Origin: Zygnema cylindricum
Taxonomy: Eukaryota; Streptophyta; Zygnematophyceae; Zygnematales; Zygnemataceae
Reading direction: 5' to 3'
Length of the DNA stretch: 64,000 nt
NCBI GenBank assembly: GCA_037447655.1
Contig: JBBHKE010001201.1
Span: forward strand, 184,306-248,305
Positions 12,248-22,979 of this stretch are shown here, piece after piece (position 1 is the stretch's first letter; every line of letters begins with the position of its first letter). A program made the translations under genes and the position numbers. Below the pieces are notes generated by a model. That model did not search any database, was not told where the DNA came from, and was given only the letters and a program-made list of their open reading frames with translations.

Positions 12248-13325
12248 TAAAAAAGTGAGGGTAAGCTCCTAGTCACACTAAATATCGTGTACGAGAGCGG
12301 TGATTGTAAGCTTCCCTATCACAATATAAATGGTTTAAAAGGGAAGAAAAAGGCAAATTTCCCCTTGTATTGTTTGGGGAATGGATAAGGATAAGCTCCC
12401 TTGACACCCTAAACATGGTTTGCTTGGAGTGGGGGTAAGCATCATTATCACACAAAACTGTTATGATTCAATGTTGAAAATCAAACGCGCGTTGGTACTT
12501 TTTTGTTTACGTCAACAATTCAGTTTTAAGTATGTACGTTTGGCTATTCGTGCGCGCACAGTGCACGAAAGGAATGTCCGAAGTTTCGAGTCATACGACG
12601 CACAAAAGTAAATCTATTACTTTTCGTGGCGCACGGCGCATGAAACACTATGTTTCTTCTATTCTCTCTCGAAAGAGAAAGCGCGTCACCTAACTTTTCT
12701 GTGTTTTTTCTTTCTTTTCGCGTGCCTTCATCCGGAAGGTGTCGCTTATGTGTATCTTTCCGTACACGGCAAGTCTTCTATGCACTTATTTAAGCTAGAT
12801 TGCTTAGCTGCAGATTTTATCCTGGAATTAGCTTTGGATCAATCTATGTAAAAATATAAAGTGGACCTAAGAGTGAAAAGAGGGAAGAGTGAGGGAAGGG
12901 CAAAAACCTAGGCTTCGGCCATTTTTGTTATAAAGATTTCTTTTTGGCCGATTGTGTGTTTATTTTGTGTGCTTCCGCTGCATGCCTTCCTTTTGGTGTT
13001 TCTTTCAAAAACTTGGTTTGGCGAAGAGGTGATGGTAAGCTCATGTTCACGCTAAACATGTTTAGGAGAAGTTGTGAGGGAATGCTTCTCTATCACACTA
13101 AATATGGTATGGGCACGAGACAAAAGCAATCTCCCCTGTCATACTAAAATGGTTTAAAGGAGAGTTGAAGGTAATGACCCATACAAAATATGGTGTGGGG
13201 AAGGGGTGAGGGTAAGCTCCCTTGTCACACTAGCTATGGTTTGGATGACTGAGCGTTAACTCCCTTATTACTATAATATGATTTTTGGAAAGCTCTAGTC
13301 TCACTAAAAGATAATTCTGTGAGAC
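12248..13325 (-). repeat. Minisatellite with about 45-bp unit, interrupted
   Basis: Diverged tandem units of the form GTGAGGGTAAGCTCCC plus CACACTAAATATGGTTT. It is the reverse complement of the array at 52385-52935. The array is split by about 550 bp of unrelated sequence at 12450-13010. Confidence 0.7.
12450..13010 (+). other. Inserted block inside minisatellite, possible solo LTR
   Basis: Sequence rich in CG and GCGCG, absent from the partner array at 52385-52935. It has a TATTTAAG motif near 12786 that could be a TATA box. Clear TG...CA ends and a target duplication were not identified. Confidence 0.3.
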
Positions 13326-13329
13326 AAAG

Positions 13330-15788
13330 GAACTTGAGAGGAACTTGAAGACTGTAGCATGGCCGAGAGTCTATGAGAAAATAGCAGCAGAAGAAACCCT
13401 CTTTGGTTTACCGACAAAGGAGTCTCGTCCCTCGTTTAAAGACAAAGTAGCCTCGTTGGTGGTTCAGTGACAAGGGAGTCTCCTCGCTACTCTTACCATT
13501 AATAGCGTGAGAGTGGAAAAGAAGTTTGATTAAATTACGCCTGTAGGAAAATTAGCGATGTTTGAACGAAATAAGAATCTTGGTATTCAAACATCTGGAA
13601 AGATCTATTCAAATCAAACAAAATATCAAATGGTGATCTAAGAAACCAAAACACTGGAATAGTCATGTACAAACATAAATTACTCGATGCCAGATGTGAA
13701 GATCACACGAACAAGAATCGTCTTTTACTTCTAATGGGGGCTACATTGACCGTGAAGTCTTGTCATGTACATTACTTTTTGTCAGTCTTCGAACTTGAGG
13801 AAACAAACGTTTGCTCGTTTGTTAATTAGTTTAAAAGTGTGAGATTTAGATTTCTTCGGATTTGGGATTTATTAGGTTTGTTCCGCACCATGTAGTTTAG
13901 TTTGCCTACATAGGTACCATACTCTGCATGAATCTGATTGGCTCGTAGGTAGTATACTCTCAACGAGTATATGGTTTAGGACTTAGTTTATATTTCAAGA
14001 TGTCTCAGTAATGACATCTTTTCCAACATAGGTAACTTTTGGTATTTTCGGGGTCTAATATCTTTTGTTGTGGTGGATCAATTTGCATGAAATGTTGCAA
14101 AAAAAAATTATAGTATATATTGTACACATCACTATAGTTTGAGGCGTTTCTCTCATAGTCGTTGCATTTGGTAGTATCTCAAAGAGAATCCTTGCATGAT
14201 GTCCTATCTGTTAAAAACTTTGAAAAGATATAGTTTTATACATCTTTAGCTGAAAGGAAGGGTTTTGAAGTTCTTCTCAAAAATGGAAAACAGATGGTTA
14301 ATAAGTAAAGCCACTAGTACTAGAGGTCCAAATGATATGTATATCATGGACTAGGCAAATCTTAGTGACAAAGATGTTCTTTACTTTGGGGTCACGTCTG
14401 AATGATTTGTAGTATAAAACATTTGGCCATGTACATCATGAAAGCATTGAGAAGATGGTCAAAAATAGAGTTATGAAACGTGTAGATTTATTGAAAAAGC
14501 AAGCAAAAATATGTGATGGATGTGCCCTTAGAAAAATCCATATGTTTCTTTTTCCGTCAAAAAGTAGTCATAGGTCACCAAAAATCTTAGAATTGATTCA
14601 CTCGGACGTATGGGGTTTGGCCAAAATTCCATCACCTCGAGGGTTAAAATGCATGCTAACCACTACTGATGATTTCTTTAATTATACAAAGGTTTTTTTC
14701 ATAAAGGAGAAAAGCAAAGTCTTCTCTCATTTTAAAGATTTTAGATGGTGGATTTGAGAAGATTTATGGAGATCTTATTTTGGCCCTCAGAACGAACAAT
14801 GGAGGGGAGTATTTGTCACATAAATTTATCATCTACCCAAAGACCAATGACATAACACATCATTTTTTTTGGTCCATGTTCCCCGAAGCCAAATGGTGTA
14901 ACTTAAAGATTAAAAAGGACATTAAGTGAGAGTGCAAGATCCATGTTAGTTGATAAAGGAGTTGATTTTAAATTTTGGGTTGAGGCACTAAATTTTGCAG
15001 TTTATATAAAAAATAGAGTGGAATCAAGAGTTGTAAAGAAAAAGACTCCTCATGAACAATGGACAGATATTAGTATGAACTAGCTGTGAGTCAATTTAAA
15101 TTAGGTGGGAGTTAAGTATTTATTCCACATGATACACAAGCCAAATGGAAAATAGAACCTAAAGGTCAGCAAGGAAATATTATTGGGCTATGATGATATT
15201 TCAAAAGGATATAGAGTACATGTTCCAAAAAAAAATAGGGTCACCACAACTAGGAGCATCTTTGTTAAAGATGAACAAACATTAGTAGATGTATTTCGGG
15301 TGCAGGTGATTTAAATATAGAAAATGCCACTGAGCGTGTAATACTTGATCAAAGGACTTTTGTAGAACCAACTCGAAATCAAGTGGTTAGCCAACTACAA
15401 CAGCATTCCAAACCAGCTCCATAAACGGTATTGGAGGAAGAACTCATACCCATACAACCTACTCAATTCCAACCTCCGGAATCAGGGAAAGGCAAGTTGC
15501 CAGCGGACTGCATCAAAAAGCTATCTGTCAGCTCAAAGGAGCCACTCACCATTCAAGAGGCATTTTCAAAAAGAATAATTGATTGCAGCAGCCTATGATG
15601 AAACGAAATCCATCATGGAGACACAAACATGAGAACTTGTGGAGTTGCCTCTATATTAAAATGCCATCAAAAATAAGTGGGTTTTCAACGTAAAATTAAA
15701 CCCGGATAACACAATAGAAAGATATCATTCTAGGTAAGTAAGAGAGGGATACAATAAAAAGGAAGGGAATTTTTATGAAGTCTAGGTG
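13330..15788 (+). mobile_element. Copia relic, 3'-truncated (left-arm copy)
   Basis: About 750 bp of LTR-like sequence (reverse complement of 51600-52375) followed by broken pol. The integrase frame 14455-14757 has CDGCALRKIH and HSDVWGL. Further fragments run to the start of reverse transcriptase (KWVF, NPDNTIERY) near 15780, where homology stops. The partner on the minus strand at 48990-52375 keeps both LTR-like ends, so the element predates the inverted duplication. Ends are approximate. Confidence 0.7.
14455..14757 (+). pseudogene. Integrase fragment of copia relic
   Basis: A 100-residue open stretch with the GAG-pre-integrase zinc motif and the beginning of the integrase core (LELIHSDVWGL, TTDDF). 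It continues after a stop at 14755 as broken homology. Confidence 0.75.
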
Positions 15789-15789
15789 A

Positions 15790-16241
15790 AAGGTGAAGAG
15801 AAGCACCCTTGTTACTCTGAATATGACTATGAGGGAGAGGGGAGATTGTAGGGATGGAGATAGAGTTGTAGTTTTAACACAGCCACACTAACTATGGTGT
15901 TGGGGTTGGTCCACTTCTCCCCCGCACTCTTGCCCTCCCTCTCCCTTTTTTTTTCACCGCCCCCTTCCCTTCCCTCTCTCCTTCTCTCTCCCTCTTGCCT
16001 TCCGCCGCTATCTTCGCGTTATTATCAATTGTAAAACTTTTAAGAGCATTTAACATTGTGCATATGCATTTATATTCAGAATTATCCACGTAAAGTAGTT
16101 ATTCATAATTAAACGCGCAACAAAAAATGGCTAATTCAGAAGGAAAAATTGCCAACAGATTTGTTGCCATGAAGTACATTTTTGAGAAAACTCTACCCCT
16201 GTTTAGAAAAGCAATTGGCTCAGTGAAGTAATTGGTCTTAC
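15790..16241 (-). other. Intron-like sequence left of the orphan gene head
   Basis: Reverse complement of about 48409-48850. It holds a C-rich tract at 15915-15990 and no exon that I can recognise. Confidence 0.6.
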
Positions 16242-16313
16242 AAGTATGTAACGTTTGTCAGTTGACATATGGAAGTTGGAATTTTTCCACTCAACTGGTT
16301 GTTCCACATATCT
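16242..16313 (-). CDS. Orphan head, LRR exon 4 (72 nt)
   Basis: Bounded on the minus strand by GGCGTTACAG and GTAAGACC. It encodes WNNQLSGKIPTSICQL and is the paralogue of 48337-48408. Confidence 0.8.
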
Positions 16314-18196
16314 CTGTAACGCCATCCATCCCGTCAATCCCCATTTCTACATGCCTTTCAGTTTTTTTAGATCAAAATATAATACTGAAAAAAAAAATAG
16401 TACAAATTGTCGTTGAGTGCATTTGTAGGGCTCTTATGCAAAATCACACTTATCAAATGTAATTTAAATGTAAATGTATAATTTATTATGACTTTCAACT
16501 GTATTCAAATTAAATTATGGAACACGAGCTAACGTAATGTGTCTCATCTTTGCAAACCCAAGTACATAATGAGGTCAGGTAAGGACAGCTTCCTTTTGCA
16601 AAATGTTTTAAATTGTTCAAGATTACTCCTAAAAAGAATACCCCATTTCCACCCCGCGAGAGCCTTTTAACCCCTCTTTCTCAAACACCCCGTTTGGCCC
16701 CCCTCTCCACCCTCCCTAATAACACGTCTTTACCCCATCGCAACCGCCACTCCCCTTATATGCCTTTCTATTCTTTTGTCCATCATCATAAGGAGTCATA
16801 TCATACAAAACCTCACAAAGAGTGCATTTACAACAAACAGTCACAAATGATAAGAACCTCCATTTTTTTCACCTGCCCATCTCTATTTATACGACGGGAA
16901 ACAAAAAGTTTAAGAGACAAAAGTTCAAAATGCATATCATGATGTCGTAACACATTTATTCAGTATTCATTTGCCTTCATTTTCTTTTTCCCATATGATA
17001 CACAGTACATCCCCTTTCCCAATGTCCTCTCACATTGCTAGCAGGTGTGTGAGGCTGCCGATCTCTGGCCCAATTGTCCCCTTGAGTCCCAGGTTTATAA
17101 AATTTCTGCATGCTCCAATGATCTTCAAATGAGGTCATTCTTCCCTTTCACCCTTTCATTACTTGTTAAACGACTCTTTTTATTCCTCCCACATAATCTA
17201 CACCTATGGACCACCCTGATTGGTCGTTGAATGTGTTCATTCAATCATCCCCTTTCCCTCCACCCCAACCTACCCTCCCCCCCTTTCCCCTACAGCATTT
17301 TACATTTATTTCCGCAACCAGCGAGTCCCTCAATTCCTCCCCCGTAACTTTTACCACTCCACCCTCTTCCCGTTGGTCGTTGAATTTCTCCATTCACTCC
17401 TCCCACCTCCAACCCTTTCGCAAGCCACCTAAATAGATATTTGCACCCTCCTCTTATTTTTTGTCTAGCAAGCCCTTAATCTCCCTCCTCCCACCTTCCC
17501 CCCCTCCCTCCCACCCACGTTGTCCTTTTAAGCAACCCCATTTTCCCCCTGCTACTTCCGACTTTCTCCCTGACCTCTCTCTTATATACTAAAAGGGATA
17601 TTTGCAAACCCCTCTCCTCTGTTGCCAATACAATCCTTGGTTTCCCTCTGACGCAGACACCCTTCCCTCCTCTCCCCCTTTCCCCCAAGCATCCCTCTTT
17701 TCTTTTCTCTCCCTCCTGCCCTCCCCTAAGCCTCGGCAGCGCCCAAGCATCCCCCGAAAGCTCATCGCAGCACAGAATCCACCCAGTCTGTGGTTACTAA
17801 TTTAGTGCGGTTTTCAGTGCGAAATAGAGTGCATATTTTTTACAGCATAGAGTGCACGCAGCGATGACCACTCACATATAAAGCACGCGACCGGAATCAT
17901 CGCAGTAGATACGACCGCCGCATCTGGTCGGCGGGAATCTCTCCTTGTTCACGATGGCCTTCCGCATCGCCCACAGCGCCGCCGCTGCAGCATCCGCACC
18001 GACAGGGGCCGCACGCGAGCCAATCAGAGCGAGGAATCGCACGTGTGAACGCAGACAGAGAGAACGAGCTGTGCGAAAGGGTGAGCGGGGAGGGAGGGAG
18101 CTTACCGTCTCCTGCATGAATGGATGCAACCAGGGTGGGTGCCACGTGGAGGAAGAAAAGCAGTATGATGCTCATCATGGTCATGGCGACGGCCAT
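16242..18196 (-). CDS. Orphan 5' part of an LRR-EGF-Pro gene (four exons)
   Basis: Minus-strand exons are 18196-18106 (signal peptide), 17984-17876 (N-terminal cap), 17105-17034 and 16313-16242 (one LRR each). Phases are 1, 2, 2, 2, exactly as in gene 2, and intron 1 is 121 bp in both. The protein starts MAVAMTMMSIILLFFLHVAP, a clear signal peptide. The cap ends RCGGRIYCDDSGRVLY and the LRRs read LGLKGTIGPEIGSL and NNQLSGKIPTSICQL. No further exon of the family was found to the left on this strand before sequence of opposite-strand gene 1 begins. It is therefore probably a 5' fragment made by the inverted duplication. All four exons remain open, so it is recent or still under constraint. Confidence 0.72.
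17034..17105 (-). CDS. Orphan head, LRR exon 3 (72 nt)
   Basis: The acceptor is GGAGCATGCAG and the donor GTGAGA. It encodes NLGLKGTIGPEIGSLTHL and is the paralogue of 47562-47633. It differs at many bases yet stays open. Confidence 0.8.
17876..17984 (-). CDS. Orphan head, LRR N-terminal cap exon
   Basis: 109 nt between CTGCAG and GTGAGT. It encodes AALWAMRKAIVNKERFPPT and then the paired-Cys cap RCGGRIYCDDSGRV typical of plant LRRNT domains. Confidence 0.8.
18106..18196 (-). CDS. Orphan head, signal-peptide exon
   Basis: The ATG sits in a GCCATGGCC context. Thirty codons encode a hydrophobic leader with likely cleavage near VAS-IHA, then donor GTAAGC. The exon has the same length and phase as 45956-46046. 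Confidence 0.8.
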
Positions 18197-19312
18197 GGCT
18201 GAGAACTCGCCACGTAAGAAGGTTTTCTAAAAAAAAAAATGTGGAGTCGTGGCAGTTTCTTCTACTAAAGACGGTTCAAGAAGAAAGGCTTTGACTCTAG
18301 TAATCCGTTGCAACGAATCTTCAAATGCGGTAAGAGGAAGGAATGAAGCCATCTGTACTTTGTACGATTCACATAAAACGGTCCACTTCTATTTGTCGGT
18401 TACTGCGGTCCTGTTCACCGCCTAAATGTACTTTTCAGAATAGTATGTCCAATTTCATTAGTCGGTGTGAATGACATCCGTACAAAGGATACACACCCGT
18501 GAAAACTAACTGAAATGAAGGCAGGTGCTGCCGATCATTATTGTGTCAGTGCTCGTTACGAACATTGTGATCACACGTGTGAGAATATGTTAAAATGGAT
18601 GTGTGGAGTCGCCATGTGACAATCGCCGCAATCCATTCGCGCGATTCGTGCGATGCGCATAGTACGGTACGGTACGGTCGGTGAAGCGTGCAAAAGTGGT
18701 CTTGCGTATGTGGCGGAAATGGATTTGAAAAGTTTTGACTCGTACGGTATTGCCATCGGCACTCTTGGGATGAACGCTTCGACTCGTACAACAGTCGGCA
18801 CGTGCAGGCTCAAGTCGAGAAATGAACGCCACGTGGAGGGTCTACGGCTGTAGTCCATCCCTTTTAACGAGACACAATCGGCATGCACTGAAAGAGCGGT
18901 ACGGAATGAAATAGTACAAATAGGGTACAAGTCAAAATTACCGTACAGCCGTTATTGGCGGGTGAATGGCCGCTTCATTTCTTTGGCCAATTTTTTTATT
19001 TAAAAGAGGGCCCCTCCAGGAAGCCCATTAATATTTCCCGTTTTACGTTTCAAATCTCCGGTCCAATGAAAACGCTCCGTCGTTCGCTTCAAAAGTGCGA
19101 GCGAAACTGTCACGTAGATGTCGCGCGTGTAAAATACGTTTTGGTTGATTACGTGGCATCATCTACGCCTAGTAGGAAAAAGACATCTACCGTTGTGATC
19201 CGTTGATTTACAAATATGTTCGATGTACAGCTCACGTATTTCTCATAATCATAAAGGATACGAAATAAGTATCCCAACACGTCACCGTCTACATTGTTAC
19301 AGGTAAGTACTG
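18197..19312 (-). promoter_or_regulatory. Upstream region of orphan gene head
   Basis: Inverted copy of 44790-45955. It contains a G-box core CACGTG at 18829-18834 and a conserved block near 18380-18412 also found at 45740-45769 and 19616-19648. No convincing TATA box was seen. Function is inferred only from position and conservation. Confidence 0.5.
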
Positions 19313-19314
19313 TA

Positions 19315-19529
19315 CACCGCCAATCGCTATTAGCGTAGAAGTTTTTTTAGCGTATACGAATAACTAGCGTGGTTTACGCTAATTGGGAATTTGGAAATTT
19401 TCGAAGAAATCGTCTACTCTAACTAGGAATTATGGTTTTTTTTAAATAGTATGGATAATTCTATTTGAGAATTAAAAAAAAAAAGCGGGACGGAATTAGC
19501 GTACACAACGCTAATAGCGATTGGCGGTG
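19315..19529. mobile_element. MITE, 215 bp, TA target duplication
   Basis: Ends are perfect inverted repeats beginning CACCGCCAATCGCTATTAG. The element is flanked by TA at 19313-19314 and 19530-19531, as expected for Tc1/mariner-type elements. No coding potential. It has relatives at 54773 and 20108 (same size class) and a decayed one at 34337. Confidence 0.85.
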
Positions 19530-19531
19530 TA

Positions 19532-19900
19532 GCTTCCACTTGTGCAGACGTCATTAAAACCGACAAATGTAATTGAACATATTATACGAAAAGTACATTA
19601 AGGCTGTAAGCAAGACCGCAGAAACCGACAAATAGAAGTGGAACCGTTTCATCGGAATCGTACAAAGTACAGATAGCTTCAATCTTTGTGCTTCAATCTT
19701 TGTGTACTGATCTTTGTGTCGCGTTGAAAGCGATTGGACTACAGTCGTGGACGCTCCACGTGGCGGTCATTTCTCGACATGAGCTCCAAGTGCTGACTGT
19801 CCAAGAGTGCCGATGGCTCCTGTACGGCAAGAAGTACGTTTTAGCGTGATTCGCGTGACGCCGTGAATAGCGTGAGAATTTTGTCCCTTCAAACTACACT
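19532..19900 (+). promoter_or_regulatory. Third copy of the gene-family promoter block, + orientation
   Basis: Direct homology to 45430-45780, including the G-box in CCACGTGGC at 19756-19764 and the block at 19616-19648, but in rearranged order. No signal-peptide exon follows. It forms a head-to-head arrangement with the upstream region of the orphan gene. Confidence 0.5.
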
Positions 19901-20107
19901 ATACGGAAAGAATTACGAAAATGTGTCGAAGCTTTACCGTTTCGTTCGAATTCCCTTCGTATATATCCTTGTTCGAAATTTGCATTAAAGTATGGTGTCG
20001 AAGTAACAATTAGTTACCGTACGGCTGAAAAGTACGAAACCCTAGACCGGCGATATAGTGTCGCCATTCGCACGAATGGGCGGCCGAATCTGTGTCTGTA
20101 CCGCGTA

Positions 20108-20310
20108 CCGCTATTAGTGTGGATATCATTTTATCTACTAAAAACATATTTTCTCCGAACACACTTGTCCGAATTTCACATGGAGACCGCCAATCGGAAC
20201 GTGAGATCCTTGCCTTTCGATCGCAACCTTCAAATTCATAATCCGACAGGAGTGTACAGAGAAAAAATGTTTTAAATGGAAAAAAAAAACACTAGCAGCG
20301 ATAAAAGGTG
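20108..20310. mobile_element. MITE of the CACCGC family, decayed ends
   Basis: Flanked by TA at 20106 and 20311. The right end reads inward from CACC, and the inner part (ACACACTTGTC, GAGACCGCCAAT) matches the MITE at 54773-54989. The left end lacks the first CA. Confidence 0.7.
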
Positions 20311-20370
20311 TACTTCTCGAAACTCCGCGATGGCTGGCGACTGTGGGCAGAACTGCCTTCCGAGATCTCT

Positions 20371-20398
20371 CCCTCCCCCTCCCCCTCCCCCTCCCCCT
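20371..20398. repeat. C-rich (CTCCCC) tandem tract
   Basis: Five C-runs separated by single T. It is a G-quadruplex motif on the minus strand and lies only 5 bp left of the target duplication of the next element. Confidence 0.85.
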
Positions 20399-20408
20399 AA
20401 TTGACAAC

Positions 20409-21014
20409 TATTGGTTTTTGACGATCTTCGTCAATACATCGATTCTGACAAAAGTGCTGATTTGCATATGTGCGACGTGACGTGGCGTGACGAATCGAAA
20501 TGTACCAAATTGAAGCAAACGATTACATGTTTGAGTAAATGCTTTGTGTACGGAGTTGTGTACAGACATGCGGCAATTCCCGGTGGACAATCAATGTGTA
20601 AATATGAAATGATTGGACCACACTTTAGTGACTCATTTAGAGTAGGCTTTTTGTTTGCATAGAAAAGACAGAACAGAGCAGACATAAATATAACCCTTCA
20701 TCCATCAATTTCACTGAGCAAATTATACATACAAAGAGTACGACAAAGTACAATAGATTCGGCTTTATGATAAAGTCTCTTGTAACATTTTGTCCCAAAC
20801 GGACCTTAATTGAAAGCTACGGCTACTCCTGAGATCCTATCTTGTCTATTCTATCTACTTGCTAAATATCTCTCCCTACTCTACCTCATTCTTGTCTCTA
20901 TTATTTTCGTGACTCCCTAAAGCCCCTCTGCATGTATTGATCTGTGGCCGGTGCATTTCGTTTGTGGTTACGAGAATCCTTCCCGTTAGCTCGGATGACC
21001 GACCCGGCGCATCA
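20409..21014 (+). repeat. 5' LTR, element 2
   Basis: Starts TATTGGTTTTTGACG (partner TGTTGG) and ends GCGCATCA. It contains the predicted Gag start at 20944. Confidence 0.92.
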
Positions 21015-21837
21015 AGTTATGGGCCCACTCATACAGGGCCCAAAGGAGTTCGAAACTCTGAGAGACGAAAGTAACAGCCACCACAAGAAGGCTGAGAGTA
21101 GAGGAGAAGAATCGGAGGTTTCTGCAACAACAATAACGAGAGCAGAAAGTCAGATCCGAGAATTGGATGTGACTGAAAGGGGAGCCTTGGAAAATGACTT
21201 CCAAGGGCTCAAAGGGGAAAAGTTAATGGAGAAGACAACTGAAAGATCATCCATGGCAGTACGGATCGGATTGCTCCGATCGCTAACCCACACAGTCTAC
21301 GATGATATGATGACCCTCCAAGAGAACATCTCCCTTTTTACTCAAATCCCAGTCAAAGCTGAATCAGCAGGTCTCCACCTCCCAACAGGTACAAAGATCT
21401 CATTGCTACTCCTATCCGTACCTCTTGAGTTCACATCGGTTCTCACCTTATTGGAGGGCTGCGAGGGGAAGGAGTGGAAGTGGGAGGAGGTTGTCGAAAA
21501 GCTGATCGCTACAGATGGCTCCACCGAGGTGGTGATGCCCGAGAAGGCCTCCAACTGTGAGCCTGGCATCAAGGAATCAAGAGGTCAAATTAGTGACCAA
21601 TCTGGTGACAGGGTAGAGACAAAACAAAGTTGTCAGAACCCACATCACAGAGACTCTGTTTGCAACTCCAGCATTCAGATCAAAGACGACCACAGCGTAG
21701 AGGAGACAGGGAAAGCTACAAACAATGTAGGAGAGAAAGCTGGAAAAAAAAAGTTCTCTAACAACTTCATTGCAAGCCAAACTCCAAACTGCGACACGGT
21801 CTCACACGTGTACCTCTTTCTGAAAGGAGATGCTTGA
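20944..21837 (+). CDS. Gag-like protein, element 2 (297 aa)
   Basis: The frame opens in the LTR, reads through the PBS as HQVMGP and is uninterrupted for 297 codons. Residues about 105-195 resemble the copia Gag (UBN2) region, with LRSLTHTVYDDMMTLQENI, LLLSVPLEF and EWKWEEVVEKLI. The rest is charged and probably disordered. No CCHC zinc knuckle is visible. A further open frame (21982-22359) lies downstream. It presumably packages element RNA; trans-mobilisation by a full copia element is inferred. Confidence 0.7.
   Translation: MAGAFRLWLRESFPLARMTDPAHQVMGPLIQGPKEFETLRDESNSHHKKAESRGEESEVSATTITRAESQIRELDVTERGALENDFQGLKGEKLMEKTTERSSMAVRIGLLRSLTHTVYDDMMTLQENISLFTQIPVKAESAGLHLPTGTKISLLLLSVPLEFTSVLTLLEGCEGKEWKWEEVVEKLIATDGSTEVVMPEKASNCEPGIKESRGQISDQSGDRVETKQSCQNPHHRDSVCNSSIQIKDDHSVEETGKATNNVGEKAGKKKFSNNFIASQTPNCDTVSHVYLFLKGDA
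21016..21028 (+). other. PBS, half-tRNA-iMet type, element 2
   Basis: GTTATGGGCCCAC lies one base after the LTR, complementary to the initiator tRNA-Met anticodon arm as in copia element 1. Confidence 0.85.
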
Positions 21838-22979
21838 GAAAGGGAAGGTCTGCCACGAGGGCAGATAAAAGGGGAAGAAGAACTCACCATTTCGGAAAAG
21901 CAATCTGAGGAGATCCAACATCGGCCAAGAGCATGTGGCACTATCTCCGTCCGCAATATTTCGAGGGAGCCGCCAAATCAAATGGCTGAGGGCTCCATTT
22001 TTACACCTACACATTCCAAAGTCGGAAGCATCAACGAATGGGACGCCATTCAGCCGACAACAAAGGAGTCAAGGAAGAAGGACATAAACAGAGTTCTAAC
22101 CCTGCAGAGAAATAATGTAAGCAGCGAACAGAGAAGTTGCACACTTAACCTTGCAGATGTTGCTACAGCAACGAATGCAAAGATGGAATACGGCTCAGAC
22201 AAGTCAAGGGCCATCATCGGCTCCAAGTGCAGCAGGCGAGAGAATCGAGATGGTCACCCATCTCAAGAGGAGACAAAAAGGAGATCTTACCTCAAAAAGG
22301 TCAAAGATCAGGTGTTTTTGAACAACACCAAACTCATCCGCAACGCCTCAGACGGTTAAAGTCCACACAAGGTGACGAATAAATTTGCGGAGCAGCCATA
22401 GAGAATGCACAAAGTCGACTCAGTGCGACATTTTCAATTGTCAAAATGGACCAACGAAGTGTCTTGCACAGTGAATCTTAATTCCTGTCTGCGAAGCAAA
22501 TCAATACCGATATAAAAGGAGGAAGCAAAGGTAAAAGGACAACTTCGAAATTGTGCGACAAAACAAACAGTACCGATTGGATGTCAAACATTGGAAATCC
22601 ACGGTCGAAACGAAACGAAACATTATTCTCCTCGTACAACGAGGATAAAAGACACGTCTGGTGGTCCCAGAATTAATCCATTGGCATGTGGAGAAAGCTC
22701 CAGCGACGCAGTGACCTTAGGCGCCAGACGCGCCCCAATTGGTCATACTTTGACGAAAGGTCATCTTTGTACCACTAGTGGTCCCCACAGGATCATATTT
22801 CACATGGAGCGAGTTCGACTTCAGTTTAACGGAGCGACAAAATATATCAGCTCCAAACCGCCTCAAGTGCATGGCGATTAGTTTTACATCGAGAAAAATC
22901 CCACATTTTTTTTTTATCCTGACGGAAATCATCAGTGACAATAGTGTATCAGATGTATCGAGCAAAGCTAGAGTGGGAG

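Larger units (their letters stand above)
12248..19310 (-). repeat. Left arm of large inverted duplication
   Basis: Reverse-complement homology to about 44790-52935. Shared in order are minisatellite, copia relic, LRR exons, N-terminal exons and promoter. The arm differs from its partner by the insertion near 12450-13010 and by lack of the relic's second LTR. Confidence 0.85.

Noticed and set aside
17872-18202. Single-exon frames on both strands over the signal-peptide and cap exons
   Set aside because: Spliced reading with a 121-bp intron fits both arms and gives a signal peptide and LRR cap; the unspliced frames give no recognisable protein.
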